Source of the DNA: Cylindrotheca closterium
Taxonomy: Eukaryota > Bacillariophyta > Bacillariophyceae > Bacillariales > Bacillariaceae
DNA length: 64,000 nt
Assembly (NCBI GenBank): GCA_933822405.4
Contig: CAKOGP040001224.1
Location: 251,825-315,824, forward strand
Direction: 5' to 3'
Numbering within the stretch: the stretch's first letter is position 1; each line of letters begins with the position of its first letter. The notes beneath the pieces are model-generated. The model was not told the origin of the DNA. It worked only from the letters and a program-made list of their open reading frames with translations, and ran no database searches. Positions 30,382 to 39,217 of the stretch are shown in pieces. Both the position numbers and the translations under genes were made by a program.

Positions 30382-31791
30382 CTATAACAGCCGGAACTTG
30401 GCATTTAGCGGTAGATGGTCACTGGGATTTTGTTCATCAGGAATCAATGCAGGCGGAGTAACACACTTTGACAATTCCAAAGTTTCTAGTTGAACACCAT
30501 CGTGAAATATGTAGTCAATCCATTCGATCCGGTTGGCATTGCGAGATGTGCAGTGCGTTTCTGCTCCAACACCGTCCCCCCACTGATGAGTTTCTGCAAA
30601 TGCATCTTGAAGCACATGAGGGCCCCATCTGAATGTTTTTGATTTGACATCGAAGCCAGTTTGAAATTCGCATCCTTCTTCAGAATCTGATGACTTGAAT
30701 TTTCCAGCAAAGACGCCAAGCGCTTCTTTGGCGTCGGTGTTGAAGTCGCCTGCTAGAACTACAATTTCATCGTCTTGTGTTGTCGATTCGACAAGTCGTT
30801 TCAGAGCAGCCAACTCACATGCTCTAACTTCGCCGGGAAATTTGTTGGTCTTCAACCCATCTCTTGATTTTGTCATTAGATGGGCAGTGCACAGGGCAAC
30901 CTTTCGTCCACTTCGCTTGTGCCGTAAGCGGCAAAGAGCACCATTGCGTCGGTCTGCGGCTTTCATCATTACAAAATCTGAGTTGTCCGGCTTTATTGGG
31001 TGCCAATGTTCTTCTAGGTCGATATTTGACACTGAATCATCAAAGGCAAATTCGCCACAATCAAGGCTCTCTATACCTGTTTTGCCTGCTAAAGTCTCAA
31101 ATTCACTATCCATCCAAAATACTCCCAAACCCGAAGGTGGACCTCTACCCAAAAGAGGATCCTTCAGGAAGACTCCGCTGTATCCTACTGCGGACATTGC
31201 CTCTGAAAAAGACTCGACACAGCCTGGTTTGCGGTATTCGGCTTGGACATCATGGCAATCGTACTCTTGGATAGCAATGATACCAGGAGGCTCGCTTAGA
31301 AGTAACGTTTGAAATATTCGTGGCCCACGAGTGTCCCAGGAATATACTCCTTCTTCCTTCGATATAACTTCGTTGAAAAAGCTATCAAATAAATCATTCG
31401 GAAGGGCCTTTCTGCATGTCCCTCTCATTGTCGTTGCAATGTGTTGTGTTTCCTTTGAATTCTCACTTTTCGTGTAAGATACTCGATCCTCGTCAATCCA
31501 CTTGAGTCCCTTCAATTCCTTCGGTATATCGTTCGCTGATTGACAATTTGGTACCCCCCAGAACTTTCTCATGGCTGCATAATTTCCAGAAGCAAAGTTC
31601 TTGTGAAAGTGTTGCAGGTATTCGGGCATCAACACATTGTCCACCCACTTGGAGAATGTATCGTACGAGGACGCTTGTTCGATCCGGCGTTGAATGGAAG
31701 GCGAAACATCCATGACCCAGGGAATGGTGTTTGTGCCCAAACTTCGGGCTAGCATGTTGTATGTGGTGACAGTGAAATCATGGTGCTTCAT
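30382..31791 (-). CDS. Endonuclease/exonuclease/phosphatase (EEP) family protein
   Basis: A single exon of 469 residues. EEP motifs are present in order: TYNMLA near residue 10 (metal-site Asn), IAIQEYD near 171 (Glu), ALCTAHL near 300, VVLAGDFNTD near 350 (Asp/Asn) and NPSDHLPL near 458 (catalytic Asp-His). This points to an active Mg-dependent phosphodiesterase. The family includes CCR4 and nocturnin deadenylases, angel proteins and inositol phosphatases. The long insert after residue 30 with many Trp residues is not typical of a core CCR4 domain. There is no signal peptide, so it is probably cytosolic or nuclear. The substrate cannot be assigned. Confidence 0.85.
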   Translation of the reverse strand: MKHHDFTVTTYNMLARSLGTNTIPWVMDVSPSIQRRIEQASSYDTFSKWVDNVLMPEYLQHFHKNFASGNYAAMRKFWGVPNCQSANDIPKELKGLKWIDEDRVSYTKSENSKETQHIATTMRGTCRKALPNDLFDSFFNEVISKEEGVYSWDTRGPRIFQTLLLSEPPGIIAIQEYDCHDVQAEYRKPGCVESFSEAMSAVGYSGVFLKDPLLGRGPPSGLGVFWMDSEFETLAGKTGIESLDCGEFAFDDSVSNIDLEEHWHPIKPDNSDFVMMKAADRRNGALCRLRHKRSGRKVALCTAHLMTKSRDGLKTNKFPGEVRACELAALKRLVESTTQDDEIVVLAGDFNTDAKEALGVFAGKFKSSDSEEGCEFQTGFDVKSKTFRWGPHVLQDAFAETHQWGDGVGAETHCTSRNANRIEWIDYIFHDGVQLETLELSKCVTPPALIPDEQNPSDHLPLNAKFRLL

Positions 31792-32028
31792 TGCTGCTTG
31801 AGTGATCAGGTCGTTTAGTTTGTTGCCATATTCGTCCTTTTGGTTTTGCTTTCATAATATGCTTCGACTAGATCGAATGATTCGATTTTATCAAAAGAAT
31901 ATGTAGGTGTCTGGTAATGCAGTCGTTCTTGAGTAAGAAGCTATTATCGTGCTGATGCCTATGTTAGCTTGTTCCAATGTAACTCCAATCTCTAGCATTG
32001 TACTGTTATTCACATTGCAGTGCTCTTG

Positions 32029-32540
32029 CTATTCGTCGTCGGAGTCTGAATCGTCCAACCCTAGATCTGTTAATGATTGCTTTGCAGGAGCGCTTCCCTT
32101 GTTTGACTGCGCAGCCGGCTTCGATTGCAATCCAGATGCCTCAGGAATTTCATCATCTTCAGACTCTTCGTCATATTGCTGCTGTGGCTGTTCTTCACTC
32201 CCGTTGGTCCTCCCAGTTGCTGCAGCTTCGCAATCATCCAACCACTCACTGAATACATCAATCGCCTCGTGTAAGTGATGAATTGGCATTTGGTAGGAAG
32301 CTCCACATATTCGGCAATTTAAACTCCCGAGACCAGCTTTGAAGTCCATTTTGCATTCTACACTTTCTTCATTGGCACAGAAAGGACACTTGAATCGCTT
32401 GGCCAAAGTTGCTCTCTTTTTGGTTTGGACCTGTGACATACATGAACAAATGAGAAAGGTTCGTAAATCATTTCCGAAATGAAATCTTAGAGCATCCCCA
32501 TACGACAACATACCGGCGCTTTCTTTGCTCGACGCCCCAT
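32029..32540 (-). CDS. ELOF1: Transcription elongation factor ELOF1 (Elf1) with acidic tail
   Basis: Two exons: 32540-32514 (only 27 nt) and 32430-32029, 142 residues. The tiny first exon encodes MGRRAKKAP and continues with VQTKKRATLAKRFKCPFC; the MGRRK-like start and the CPFC...CRIC zinc ribbon, then IDVFSEWLDDCEAA, match ELOF1 throughout. The 83-bp intron has donor GTATGT and acceptor TCACAG. ELOF1 binds elongating RNA polymerase II, helps transcription through nucleosomes and takes part in transcription-coupled repair. About 55 extra C-terminal residues are Gln/Glu/Asp/Ser-rich and end in an acidic DDSDSDDE tail, longer than the metazoan protein but like fungal and plant ones. Without the intron the frame would begin on a non-ATG codon. 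Confidence 0.92.
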
Positions 32541-33055
32541 TATTGATGTGGACTGGATATAACACTTAGCTCAACTGATTGATTCAAGATAGATGATGAA
32601 GGTTTTGATTCCGATAACGTAGCACTCGATATGAGAAAAAATAAGACAAACAGTGCTCGTCAAGATCTAAAGTATGGGCTTTCCTTGGGTTGAAAAAGAA
32701 GAAAAGAAATTGCTCTAGACAGACTCTTCTTGTGGATCAGTAATCGGCACACCAATTATTGCTGTTGAGTGCTTTGACATCCGCCCCTCAAAATTTAGAG
32801 ATGGCGCTTGCGAACTTCTTGTTTTGCCAAATGAAGCGACGTACAGACATACGGTTATTTTCTGGCGTGCTGTCTCGTGCGATTCAAAAAATTTCAAACT
32901 TCAGTAGGAGACAAATTGCGTACAATTCAACGTACTTTTCAGATCCCACATTTGCCATCAGATCGAAAAATATTGACCACAATTCGATATCTTGACATCG
33001 TTTGGCTCTCTGTTGTAGATTCATTATCCACTGTTTGGTCCACCAACAAGTCAAC
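32541..33055. promoter_or_regulatory. Divergent promoter region of ELOF1 and the metzincin-like membrane protein
   Basis: 515 bp between head-to-head starts. No supported ORF, RNA gene or repeat. Confidence 0.4.
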
Positions 33056-36000
33056 ATGCAATCTCAAAACCAACCGCCCACGCCACAACGTCGCCAACAG
33101 CGTCCGCAGCCGCTGCAACAGCCGGAGAATGTTGGCAGAACAAAACTACCTGCAGGTATTATGATGCTCTCTCCAAAGGATGCTGTCAGCCCCCGTCCTG
33201 TTCTCGGGCAACTAAGTAACGCCAACAACACTGCTCCTCCAAATAATTCTAGTGACGATGATTCTAATACGAACTCCCAATTCTCTGGCACGGCAAAGTC
33301 AAAGCATTCCTACGGAGTTCCAGAAGCATCTCCTTCTCCTGACAAAATATGGAAAACTCCTTCTGCTGCATCCTCTCAGCACGACTCGCCTGACCTTAGT
33401 CGATATCGCTCACAGATGCAAAGCTCTCCTTCTGGTTATCCAAGTCCTACAGACACAGACATGTACATGGATGAGGAGCAGAGCACAGCAAGTACAGCAA
33501 CACCAATGGAGGCACCCACTGACATGTATACCTTCGCCACCGCTGCAGCTAGCATTATGCAACAGGCAAGAGAAGAGGAAGACGCGCAGAGCGTTTCTGA
33601 TGCATCCTCTGCTGCGTCTGCAGATGCCACTCCATTGAAGAATTATCGGTCTTCTGCCCCTGTACCAAACCGGAACGAGACATCAGTTATGGATAGCTAT
33701 CGCAATACTATGCTTGGCACTCCGCCAGCTCCATCAATGATGGCGCAAACAGATAAATATGGCAATGATCTCAATCCTTTGTCGCCATTCCGGACTGACT
33801 ACACGTACTCGGAGGATGAGGATGAAAGTTTCTTGGATATTTCTTCGGACTCATCCACGCATCATGGTGGATTGTATGGCTCAATGTACACCCCCAGACC
33901 CACGACTACACCAAAGCCGAACTTTCCAGGCGATCGAGATGACACGCCAGTCAAAACAAATATTTCCCCCAAACTCTCGGTGGTATCGCCCTATCGACCA
34001 GGTGCTCGAGAGACTCCTCCAGATGAATCTGCGATTGATTGGCAGAACTACCATGACAGCAGTCCTCCTAGGGGTTTGCCCAGCATGTTAGGGGATTCAG
34101 GTTCATGCGATTACAGTGGCGCAGAGTTAGAGTCGCCAGCTCGGTTCCTCAAATCAACTAGAGAAGAGGAAACCCCTGTAGTGGAGGAGCCAACTAAGAT
34201 ACTACAAGAGGAAACATCAGCAATGGATAAAACTCCTGAAGCTAAGGAAGCGTCGAATCAGAATGCTCCTGACTTGGATCAATTTTATTCGAAACCTGGT
34301 CTTGAGTCCCCTGGCGAAAGATCAATCGTCTTCGCCTTGGATGACTGCAAAACTTTGGCAAAAATTCCCGAGACCCCGGGCGCCAAGTCGATTGAATTCT
34401 CTCTTGATTTGTGTCAAGCGGATCCTGAACTCGCAATGAAGCCGTTCCTCAAGCTGTCAAACTCCAAAGACAGCACCGCTCCCGAAGACGATATTCTCGA
34501 AGATGGCATGTTTAAGCCAGTCGTATCAAAGAAAAGTCGATCAGCGTCCAATGGTGCAACTGCGCTTTTTGCTTCCAAAAAAAAGAAAGGCAGAGGTGAC
34601 AAGGAAGCATCTTCTTCTCCGTCTACTGGGGCAAACGTACAAGTTGGTAGCGATGATGACAAACCAAAAACATGCTGTTTCAACTTCTCATTACGCTGCA
34701 AGTTGTTTGGAATCCTATTCCTTGCGCTATTGGTCGCTGTGCCCATGCTCATTGGATTGTATAGAGACAAAACGACGGGTGACGGTGACTTTTTGTCTGA
34801 GGAAGCGAATAATTTCCAAGCAACCGACTTTCCTTCGATCTCACCTCCTAATGTTGGTACAGAAACGACGGGAGCACCAACTATTGAAAGATCTACATCG
34901 AAGAGACCTACAAACAAGAGGACTCTTGAACCAACTCTTCCAACCGTCGAAACCAAAGCACCGACATTAACACCAATTGCTGATCCAACTTTGGCTCCAG
35001 TTGCCGCCCAAACACAAACACCAACGCAAGCGCCTACAAAGGTCCAAACAGGCCTGCCTACAACCGCCCCAGTCGCTTCTCCAACTCAGGACCCAACAAA
35101 GCGCCCAACAAGTGTACCGACGCTCACTACATCAGGTGTTCCAACAGCTGTTCCAACACAAATGCCTACCAAGCGCCCAACCAGTGTACCAACGCTCATA
35201 GCATCAGGTGTTCCAACAGGTACTCCAACAGAAATGCCTACCAAGCGCCCAACCAGTGTACCAACGCTCATAGCATCAGGTGTTCCAACAGGTACTCCAA
35301 CAGAAATGCCTACCAAGCGCCCAACCAGTGCTCCGACGCTGGCAGCATCAGGAGTTCCAACACAAACGCCTACCAAACGCCCAACCAATGTACCCTCTCT
35401 CAATCCATCGATCACAGCAACAGCGATGCCTACAATTCGTGAAACTGATCAAGCGACCCCCACACCCTCGTTATCCCAAACTCGTCGACCAACTACCGGC
35501 GCTGCTCCAATTGGACGCCCTAGTCGACCACTTTCCGATGGCAATGCCCCAATTGGGCGTCCAAGTTTGGGGTCCACAACTACTGTCGGTATGGAACCAG
35601 AACCAACCCTTTCCCCAATCTGGTCTGCCTTACTAGTCGACGATGCTGTGGATGACACCAATTTAGGCGAGACTCATTGGCCTCAATTCGAAAGCAAAGA
35701 TGGGTTGCGATTGGAAATTCTAAGCACGCTTGACGACCAATGGAAGCCAGCACTTGATACAACTGTCAGTGATTGGAATGCATTTGGGTCGGTAGAGCTG
35801 ACTGTCGCCGTATCTCCACCTGATGAAGAATGTGAACCAGTTTGGGGCAAAATCAAGATTTGTAATGATGACTTTGGAGAAACGAACTGGAGATCATCCA
35901 TTGAAGTATACTTCCGAAGTGATAATATTTTTTCCGTCTCGATTCGAGTGAACGACTTTTACAAAATTGATCAAGGATGGGCACAGTACACACTTTGCCA

Positions 36001-36226
36001 TCAATTGGGACATGCCTTTGGACTTGGAAATGCTTTGGAGCTGAATTGTATGAGACCTGTCAGTCTATTCAGCGACGCAGTGTCTATTCAGCTCCAGGCA
36101 CCAGACCAAAGCATTGGCGAGCTTCTGGACGATGCTTACGGATCTATCAGCGGTGGTCAGAGAAGTTTGCAACGAAAAATGAAGCCGGTTGGCCATTTTG
36201 ACAGAGTGGCGAGGTACCACGTCTAG
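33056..36226 (+). CDS. Type II membrane protein with Pro-Thr repeat stalk and metzincin-like C-terminal domain
   Basis: A single exon of 1,056 residues from the ATG at 33056; the longer frame at 33002 starts on TTG. Residues 1-540 are hydrophilic Ser/Pro/Asp-rich and probably cytoplasmic. One membrane span lies near residues 548-570 (LFGILFLALLVAVPMLIGLY). Outside it, residues about 590-850 are a Pro-Thr-rich stalk with PTKRPTSVPTL units, probably O-glycosylated. The last 190 residues hold CHQLGHAFGLGN near residue 981, which has the H-x-x-x-H-x-x-G-x-x spacing of matrix metallopeptidases, but Gln stands where the catalytic Glu should be. A binding or structural role at the cell wall, rather than proteolysis, is therefore likely (inference). 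The family is common in diatoms, but I know no assigned function. Confidence 0.75.
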   Translation: MQSQNQPPTPQRRQQRPQPLQQPENVGRTKLPAGIMMLSPKDAVSPRPVLGQLSNANNTAPPNNSSDDDSNTNSQFSGTAKSKHSYGVPEASPSPDKIWKTPSAASSQHDSPDLSRYRSQMQSSPSGYPSPTDTDMYMDEEQSTASTATPMEAPTDMYTFATAAASIMQQAREEEDAQSVSDASSAASADATPLKNYRSSAPVPNRNETSVMDSYRNTMLGTPPAPSMMAQTDKYGNDLNPLSPFRTDYTYSEDEDESFLDISSDSSTHHGGLYGSMYTPRPTTTPKPNFPGDRDDTPVKTNISPKLSVVSPYRPGARETPPDESAIDWQNYHDSSPPRGLPSMLGDSGSCDYSGAELESPARFLKSTREEETPVVEEPTKILQEETSAMDKTPEAKEASNQNAPDLDQFYSKPGLESPGERSIVFALDDCKTLAKIPETPGAKSIEFSLDLCQADPELAMKPFLKLSNSKDSTAPEDDILEDGMFKPVVSKKSRSASNGATALFASKKKKGRGDKEASSSPSTGANVQVGSDDDKPKTCCFNFSLRCKLFGILFLALLVAVPMLIGLYRDKTTGDGDFLSEEANNFQATDFPSISPPNVGTETTGAPTIERSTSKRPTNKRTLEPTLPTVETKAPTLTPIADPTLAPVAAQTQTPTQAPTKVQTGLPTTAPVASPTQDPTKRPTSVPTLTTSGVPTAVPTQMPTKRPTSVPTLIASGVPTGTPTEMPTKRPTSVPTLIASGVPTGTPTEMPTKRPTSAPTLAASGVPTQTPTKRPTNVPSLNPSITATAMPTIRETDQATPTPSLSQTRRPTTGAAPIGRPSRPLSDGNAPIGRPSLGSTTTVGMEPEPTLSPIWSALLVDDAVDDTNLGETHWPQFESKDGLRLEILSTLDDQWKPALDTTVSDWNAFGSVELTVAVSPPDEECEPVWGKIKICNDDFGETNWRSSIEVYFRSDNIFSVSIRVNDFYKIDQGWAQYTLCHQLGHAFGLGNALELNCMRPVSLFSDAVSIQLQAPDQSIGELLDDAYGSISGGQRSLQRKMKPVGHFDRVARYHV
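35099..35400 (+). repeat. 72-bp minisatellite in the Pro-Thr stalk
   Basis: A 72-bp unit coding for KRPTSVPTL-IASGVPTGTPTEMPT repeats about four times. The copies at 35171-35242 and 35243-35314 look identical base for base, while outer copies differ. The period is a multiple of three, so copy-number change would only alter stalk length. Confidence 0.85.
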
Positions 36227-36339
36227 GAAGCGAAGACAGCAGAAGATAAGGACAAGACTCTCATACGATTGCGGTGTTTCCACATTAGATGCCAACAGTA
36301 TTTTAATAATACAGTTCTATTTATTATGTTTCATCTTTA

Positions 36340-37221
36340 TCATAGTTTTACAAAGCTTGGCAAGGACCACTTTCCTAGCTCACCATCACGGAATTCCCCT
36401 GGCATGTGTGATGTGGAGCTGTACGATCTCAAAGTCCACTTGGTTTCTCCCGGAAGTCGAGAGAAGTGGGTGATGCCGCCCAGAGACCATGGCCCAAGAG
36501 CACTTTCGCTTGGAGATTGGGACCCTTCCAACGCAAGTGCTAGATACTGAAGGCATGGAGCATGGCTCACGATTGCAACGGAATCGTTGCCAATCACCTC
36601 CAAGATCTTTTCGATAGATGTCTTGCATCTTTCGCTGAGTTGATCCTCAGTTTCAGGGAAACGAGGGCAGCCCGGAGCTGCCTCTTCATCAGATTCCCGT
36701 TCTGGACCTTGTGGGTTCACAGATTCATAGGTGTCATCCAAGCTGTCAAAGATGTCAACCAATTCATTGAGTCCTCTTGGACTGGTTCGCTTTCCTTCAG
36801 GGTCAACCAACAAGGATGGAACTTGCCATTCTGTCAGACCTTGTTCAACCTTGACCTTCATTCCCTTGTCAGTCAATCTGTTGAAGTGTGACACCATGGT
36901 GTCAGCTGTGTGTGTGCATCGCATAAAGGGATCGGCAATAACGTGATCAGGCACATTTCCACTTGCAGCAATGTGTTGAGCAATGGCCTCGGCATGTTCC
37001 ACACCATCCATGTGAAGATCAGAATCGTAGTTGCCTACGTTCTCGATCAAGCCTGGTGCTGTTTTTCCATATCGAACCAAATAAAAGTGTTGCTCCTTGT
37101 GCTCGTTGATGGTGGTTTGCGATTCCTCTTCAGCCACTTGAAAGTTTGTGAAATCGATTTCGCTAGTGCTCGGAGTGATTCCAGCGTAGATTTGCTGTTC
37201 TCCGTACTGTGGAAGAAGCAT
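36340..37221 (-). CDS. Histidine phosphatase (phosphoglycerate mutase) family protein with RYG in place of RHG, copy 1
   Basis: A single exon of 293 residues. The family fold is clear: FYLVRYGKTAPG near residue 48, then DGVEHAEAIAQHI, DHVIADPFMRCTHTADTM, the Glu-bearing QGLTEWQVPSLL, and AIVSHAPCLQYLA near 225. The catalytic nucleophile of this superfamily is the His of the RHG motif; here the codon is TAT (Tyr). The second catalytic His (SHAPC) is kept. A phosphohistidine intermediate is therefore not possible at the usual site, so it is either a pseudo-enzyme or works differently (inference). No targeting signal is evident, so cytosolic. The neighbour at 37883-38743 is about 80% identical by eye and has the same change. 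Confidence 0.85.
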   Translation of the reverse strand: MLLPQYGEQQIYAGITPSTSEIDFTNFQVAEEESQTTINEHKEQHFYLVRYGKTAPGLIENVGNYDSDLHMDGVEHAEAIAQHIAASGNVPDHVIADPFMRCTHTADTMVSHFNRLTDKGMKVKVEQGLTEWQVPSLLVDPEGKRTSPRGLNELVDIFDSLDDTYESVNPQGPERESDEEAAPGCPRFPETEDQLSERCKTSIEKILEVIGNDSVAIVSHAPCLQYLALALEGSQSPSESALGPWSLGGITHFSRLPGETKWTLRSYSSTSHMPGEFRDGELGKWSLPSFVKL

Positions 37222-37882
37222 GATAGTGTTTTTGTGGTGTCAAGTTTGGTTGATCGATTGATTGATCGATTGATTGATTTGTGAGTGTGTTTTTCGTTTT
37301 TCTCACTCGAAGATGGACGCAATTTTTGCATTTGCGTTGATTTTTCCGAAAGTACAGTACGCGAGTACCTGGTATTTCGTACCATCAGTACCGGTAGTTT
37401 TAGTCCGATCGGACGAAAACTTTTGACGACAAACCGACAAAGGAACACGAAAGAATCGGAGTATCACGCCAAAAACACTAAGTCTGTCCAGTTGACACCT
37501 TTCTATCACATCAAGTGCTGACGTTGGTAGGAGGGTGTCATGACTGTAAACATGCTGTTGTAGCCATGCCCAAGTGATCATTCAATCAGTTTGTTGCTGT
37601 GTTGGAAAAATGTAATGAAGAGAAGCTGTGAAATCATGAGATAAGAGAGACCTTGCCTCATACCTCCATAAAGGTAGGTTCGTCACCCCTCTTATTGGCG
37701 ACGTGTCACGACGAACCCTTAGACCGCGTTTGAAACTGTCACTGTACCTCACCAGTTTATGTTAGACCTCTTGTACCTCTATCCCACTATGTAATGAGAT
37801 GCCAATGGACATGATGTTCACAAAATAAAATATTCTATCTGATCTTCTAATAATAATTTACAATGCTACGGTCCCAAGCTTG
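37222..37882. promoter_or_regulatory. Spacer between the two histidine-phosphatase copies
   Basis: 661 bp. Nearest copy 1 there is a run of GATT/GATC units (about 37248-37280). GTAC-rich sites follow at 37351-37360, and TACCGGTA at 37389-37396. No gene supported; small frames here have no recognisable content. Confidence 0.5.
37248..37280 (+). repeat. ATTG-type tetranucleotide repeat
   Basis: Interrupted tandem TTGATCGATTGATTGA units, about 27-60 bp upstream of the ATG at 37221. Probably in the 5' UTR. Confidence 0.75.
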
Positions 37883-38743
37883 TTAGTTCTTGACAAAACT
37901 GGGTAAGGACCACTTTCCCAGCTCACCATCACAGAATTCCCCTGGCATGTGTGATGTGGAGCTGTACGATCTCAAAGTCCACTTGGTTTCTCCCGGAATT
38001 CTGGAAAAATGGGTGACGCCACCCAACGACCATGGTCCAAGAGCACTTTCGCTTGGAAATTGGGACCCTTCCAATGCAAGAGCTAGATACTGAAGGCATG
38101 GAGCATGGCTCACGATTGCAACGGAATCGTTGCCAATCACCTCCAAAATCTTTTCGATAGATGTCTTGCATCTCTCGCTGAGTTGTTCTTCAGTCTCGGG
38201 GAAGCGAGGGCAGCCGGGATCTACTTCTTCAGAAGATTCTCGGTCAGGACCTTGTGGGTTTGTTGATTCATACGATTCGTCCAGGTTGTCAAAGATGTCA
38301 ACCAATTCATGGAGTGGTCTTGGATCAGTGCGTATTCCTTCAGGGTCAACCAACAAGGATGGAACTTGCCATTCTGTCAGACCTTGTTCAACCTTGACCC
38401 TCATTCCCTTATCTGTGAGTCGGTTAAACTGTGACACGATCGTGTCAGCTGTGTGGGTGCATCTTAGAAAGGGATCAGCGAAGACGTGATCCGGCACGTT
38501 TCCACTTGCAGCGATGTGTTGAGCAATGGCCTCAGCATGTTCGATCCCATCCATGTGAAGATCAGAGTCGTAGTTGCCTACGTTCTCGATCAGACCTGGT
38601 GCTGTCTTTCCGTATCGAACCAACCACACGTGTTGCTCTTTCTCGTTGTTATTGTTGTCCATTTTTGCTGTAGACAATTCGGCGATTGCGCTGTTTGTGA
38701 GATCAAAGTATACTTGCTGCTCTTCTTGTTTGGGTAAAATCAT
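37883..38743 (-). CDS. Histidine phosphatase family protein with RYG in place of RHG, copy 2
   Basis: A single exon of 286 residues, tandem paralogue of 36340-37221. It has VWLVRYGKTAPGLIENVGNY near residue 41, DHVFADPFLRCTHTADTI, QGLTEWQVPSLL and VAIVSHAPCLQY. As in copy 1, Tyr replaces the nucleophilic His of the RHG motif. The two copies differ mainly in the first 40 residues. Retention of the same Tyr in both copies and of a well-kept fold argues for a conserved non-standard function rather than decay. It is head-to-head with pyruvate dehydrogenase E1 alpha, sharing a 474-bp promoter region. Confidence 0.85.
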   Translation of the reverse strand: MILPKQEEQQVYFDLTNSAIAELSTAKMDNNNNEKEQHVWLVRYGKTAPGLIENVGNYDSDLHMDGIEHAEAIAQHIAASGNVPDHVFADPFLRCTHTADTIVSQFNRLTDKGMRVKVEQGLTEWQVPSLLVDPEGIRTDPRPLHELVDIFDNLDESYESTNPQGPDRESSEEVDPGCPRFPETEEQLSERCKTSIEKILEVIGNDSVAIVSHAPCLQYLALALEGSQFPSESALGPWSLGGVTHFSRIPGETKWTLRSYSSTSHMPGEFCDGELGKWSLPSFVKN

Positions 38744-39217
38744 GTTGTTTGTTGTGAGAGTGTTTCTTTGTAGAGTTGTTATAGTTGAAATGAATCTTGT
38801 AAGACTGCCGTGTCTGTGAATCTCTCGAATCTACGGTTGGAAAATCTGATTGATTCGATGCGAAGAGATGGGGAACACGTGTGTCAATGGGAGGAAAGAC
38901 GCGCGAATGAATCGCAACGAATCTCGAGATTCTTGTCGAAACGGAGCGTCACACCAGCACTAATAAAGTACTATGGTGGACGGGTATGGTCCGATGAGTC
39001 AGTCGCCACTAATAAAGTACCATACCATGACGGTAGATGGCAAGACGATATTTTCATTGGTCTTTCCGTCGTACGGAGTTCTGCTCTCGCTCAGCGGAGA
39101 AAAAGACTTGCAGGAAATTCGGCCTGCCGAAAAGATCGTCGGAAGCTGCATCTGCATTTCGACTCTATTACATTGGTGTGTTGAACTGCTCTACACTCTA
39201 ATTACACTGCTGCTATC
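38744..39217. promoter_or_regulatory. Divergent promoter region with a 14-bp direct repeat
   Basis: 474 bp between the copy-2 histidine phosphatase and PDH E1 alpha. CACTAATAAAGTAC occurs at 38958-38971 and again at 39007-39020, 49 bp apart on the same strand, each followed by further TACTATGG/CATACCATG sequence. Confidence 0.55.

Noticed and set aside
33002..33055. Upstream extension of the metzincin-like protein
   Set aside because: It begins on TTG; the same holds for 17072-17173, 49411-49428, 45633-45665 and 16455-16478. ATG starts were used instead.
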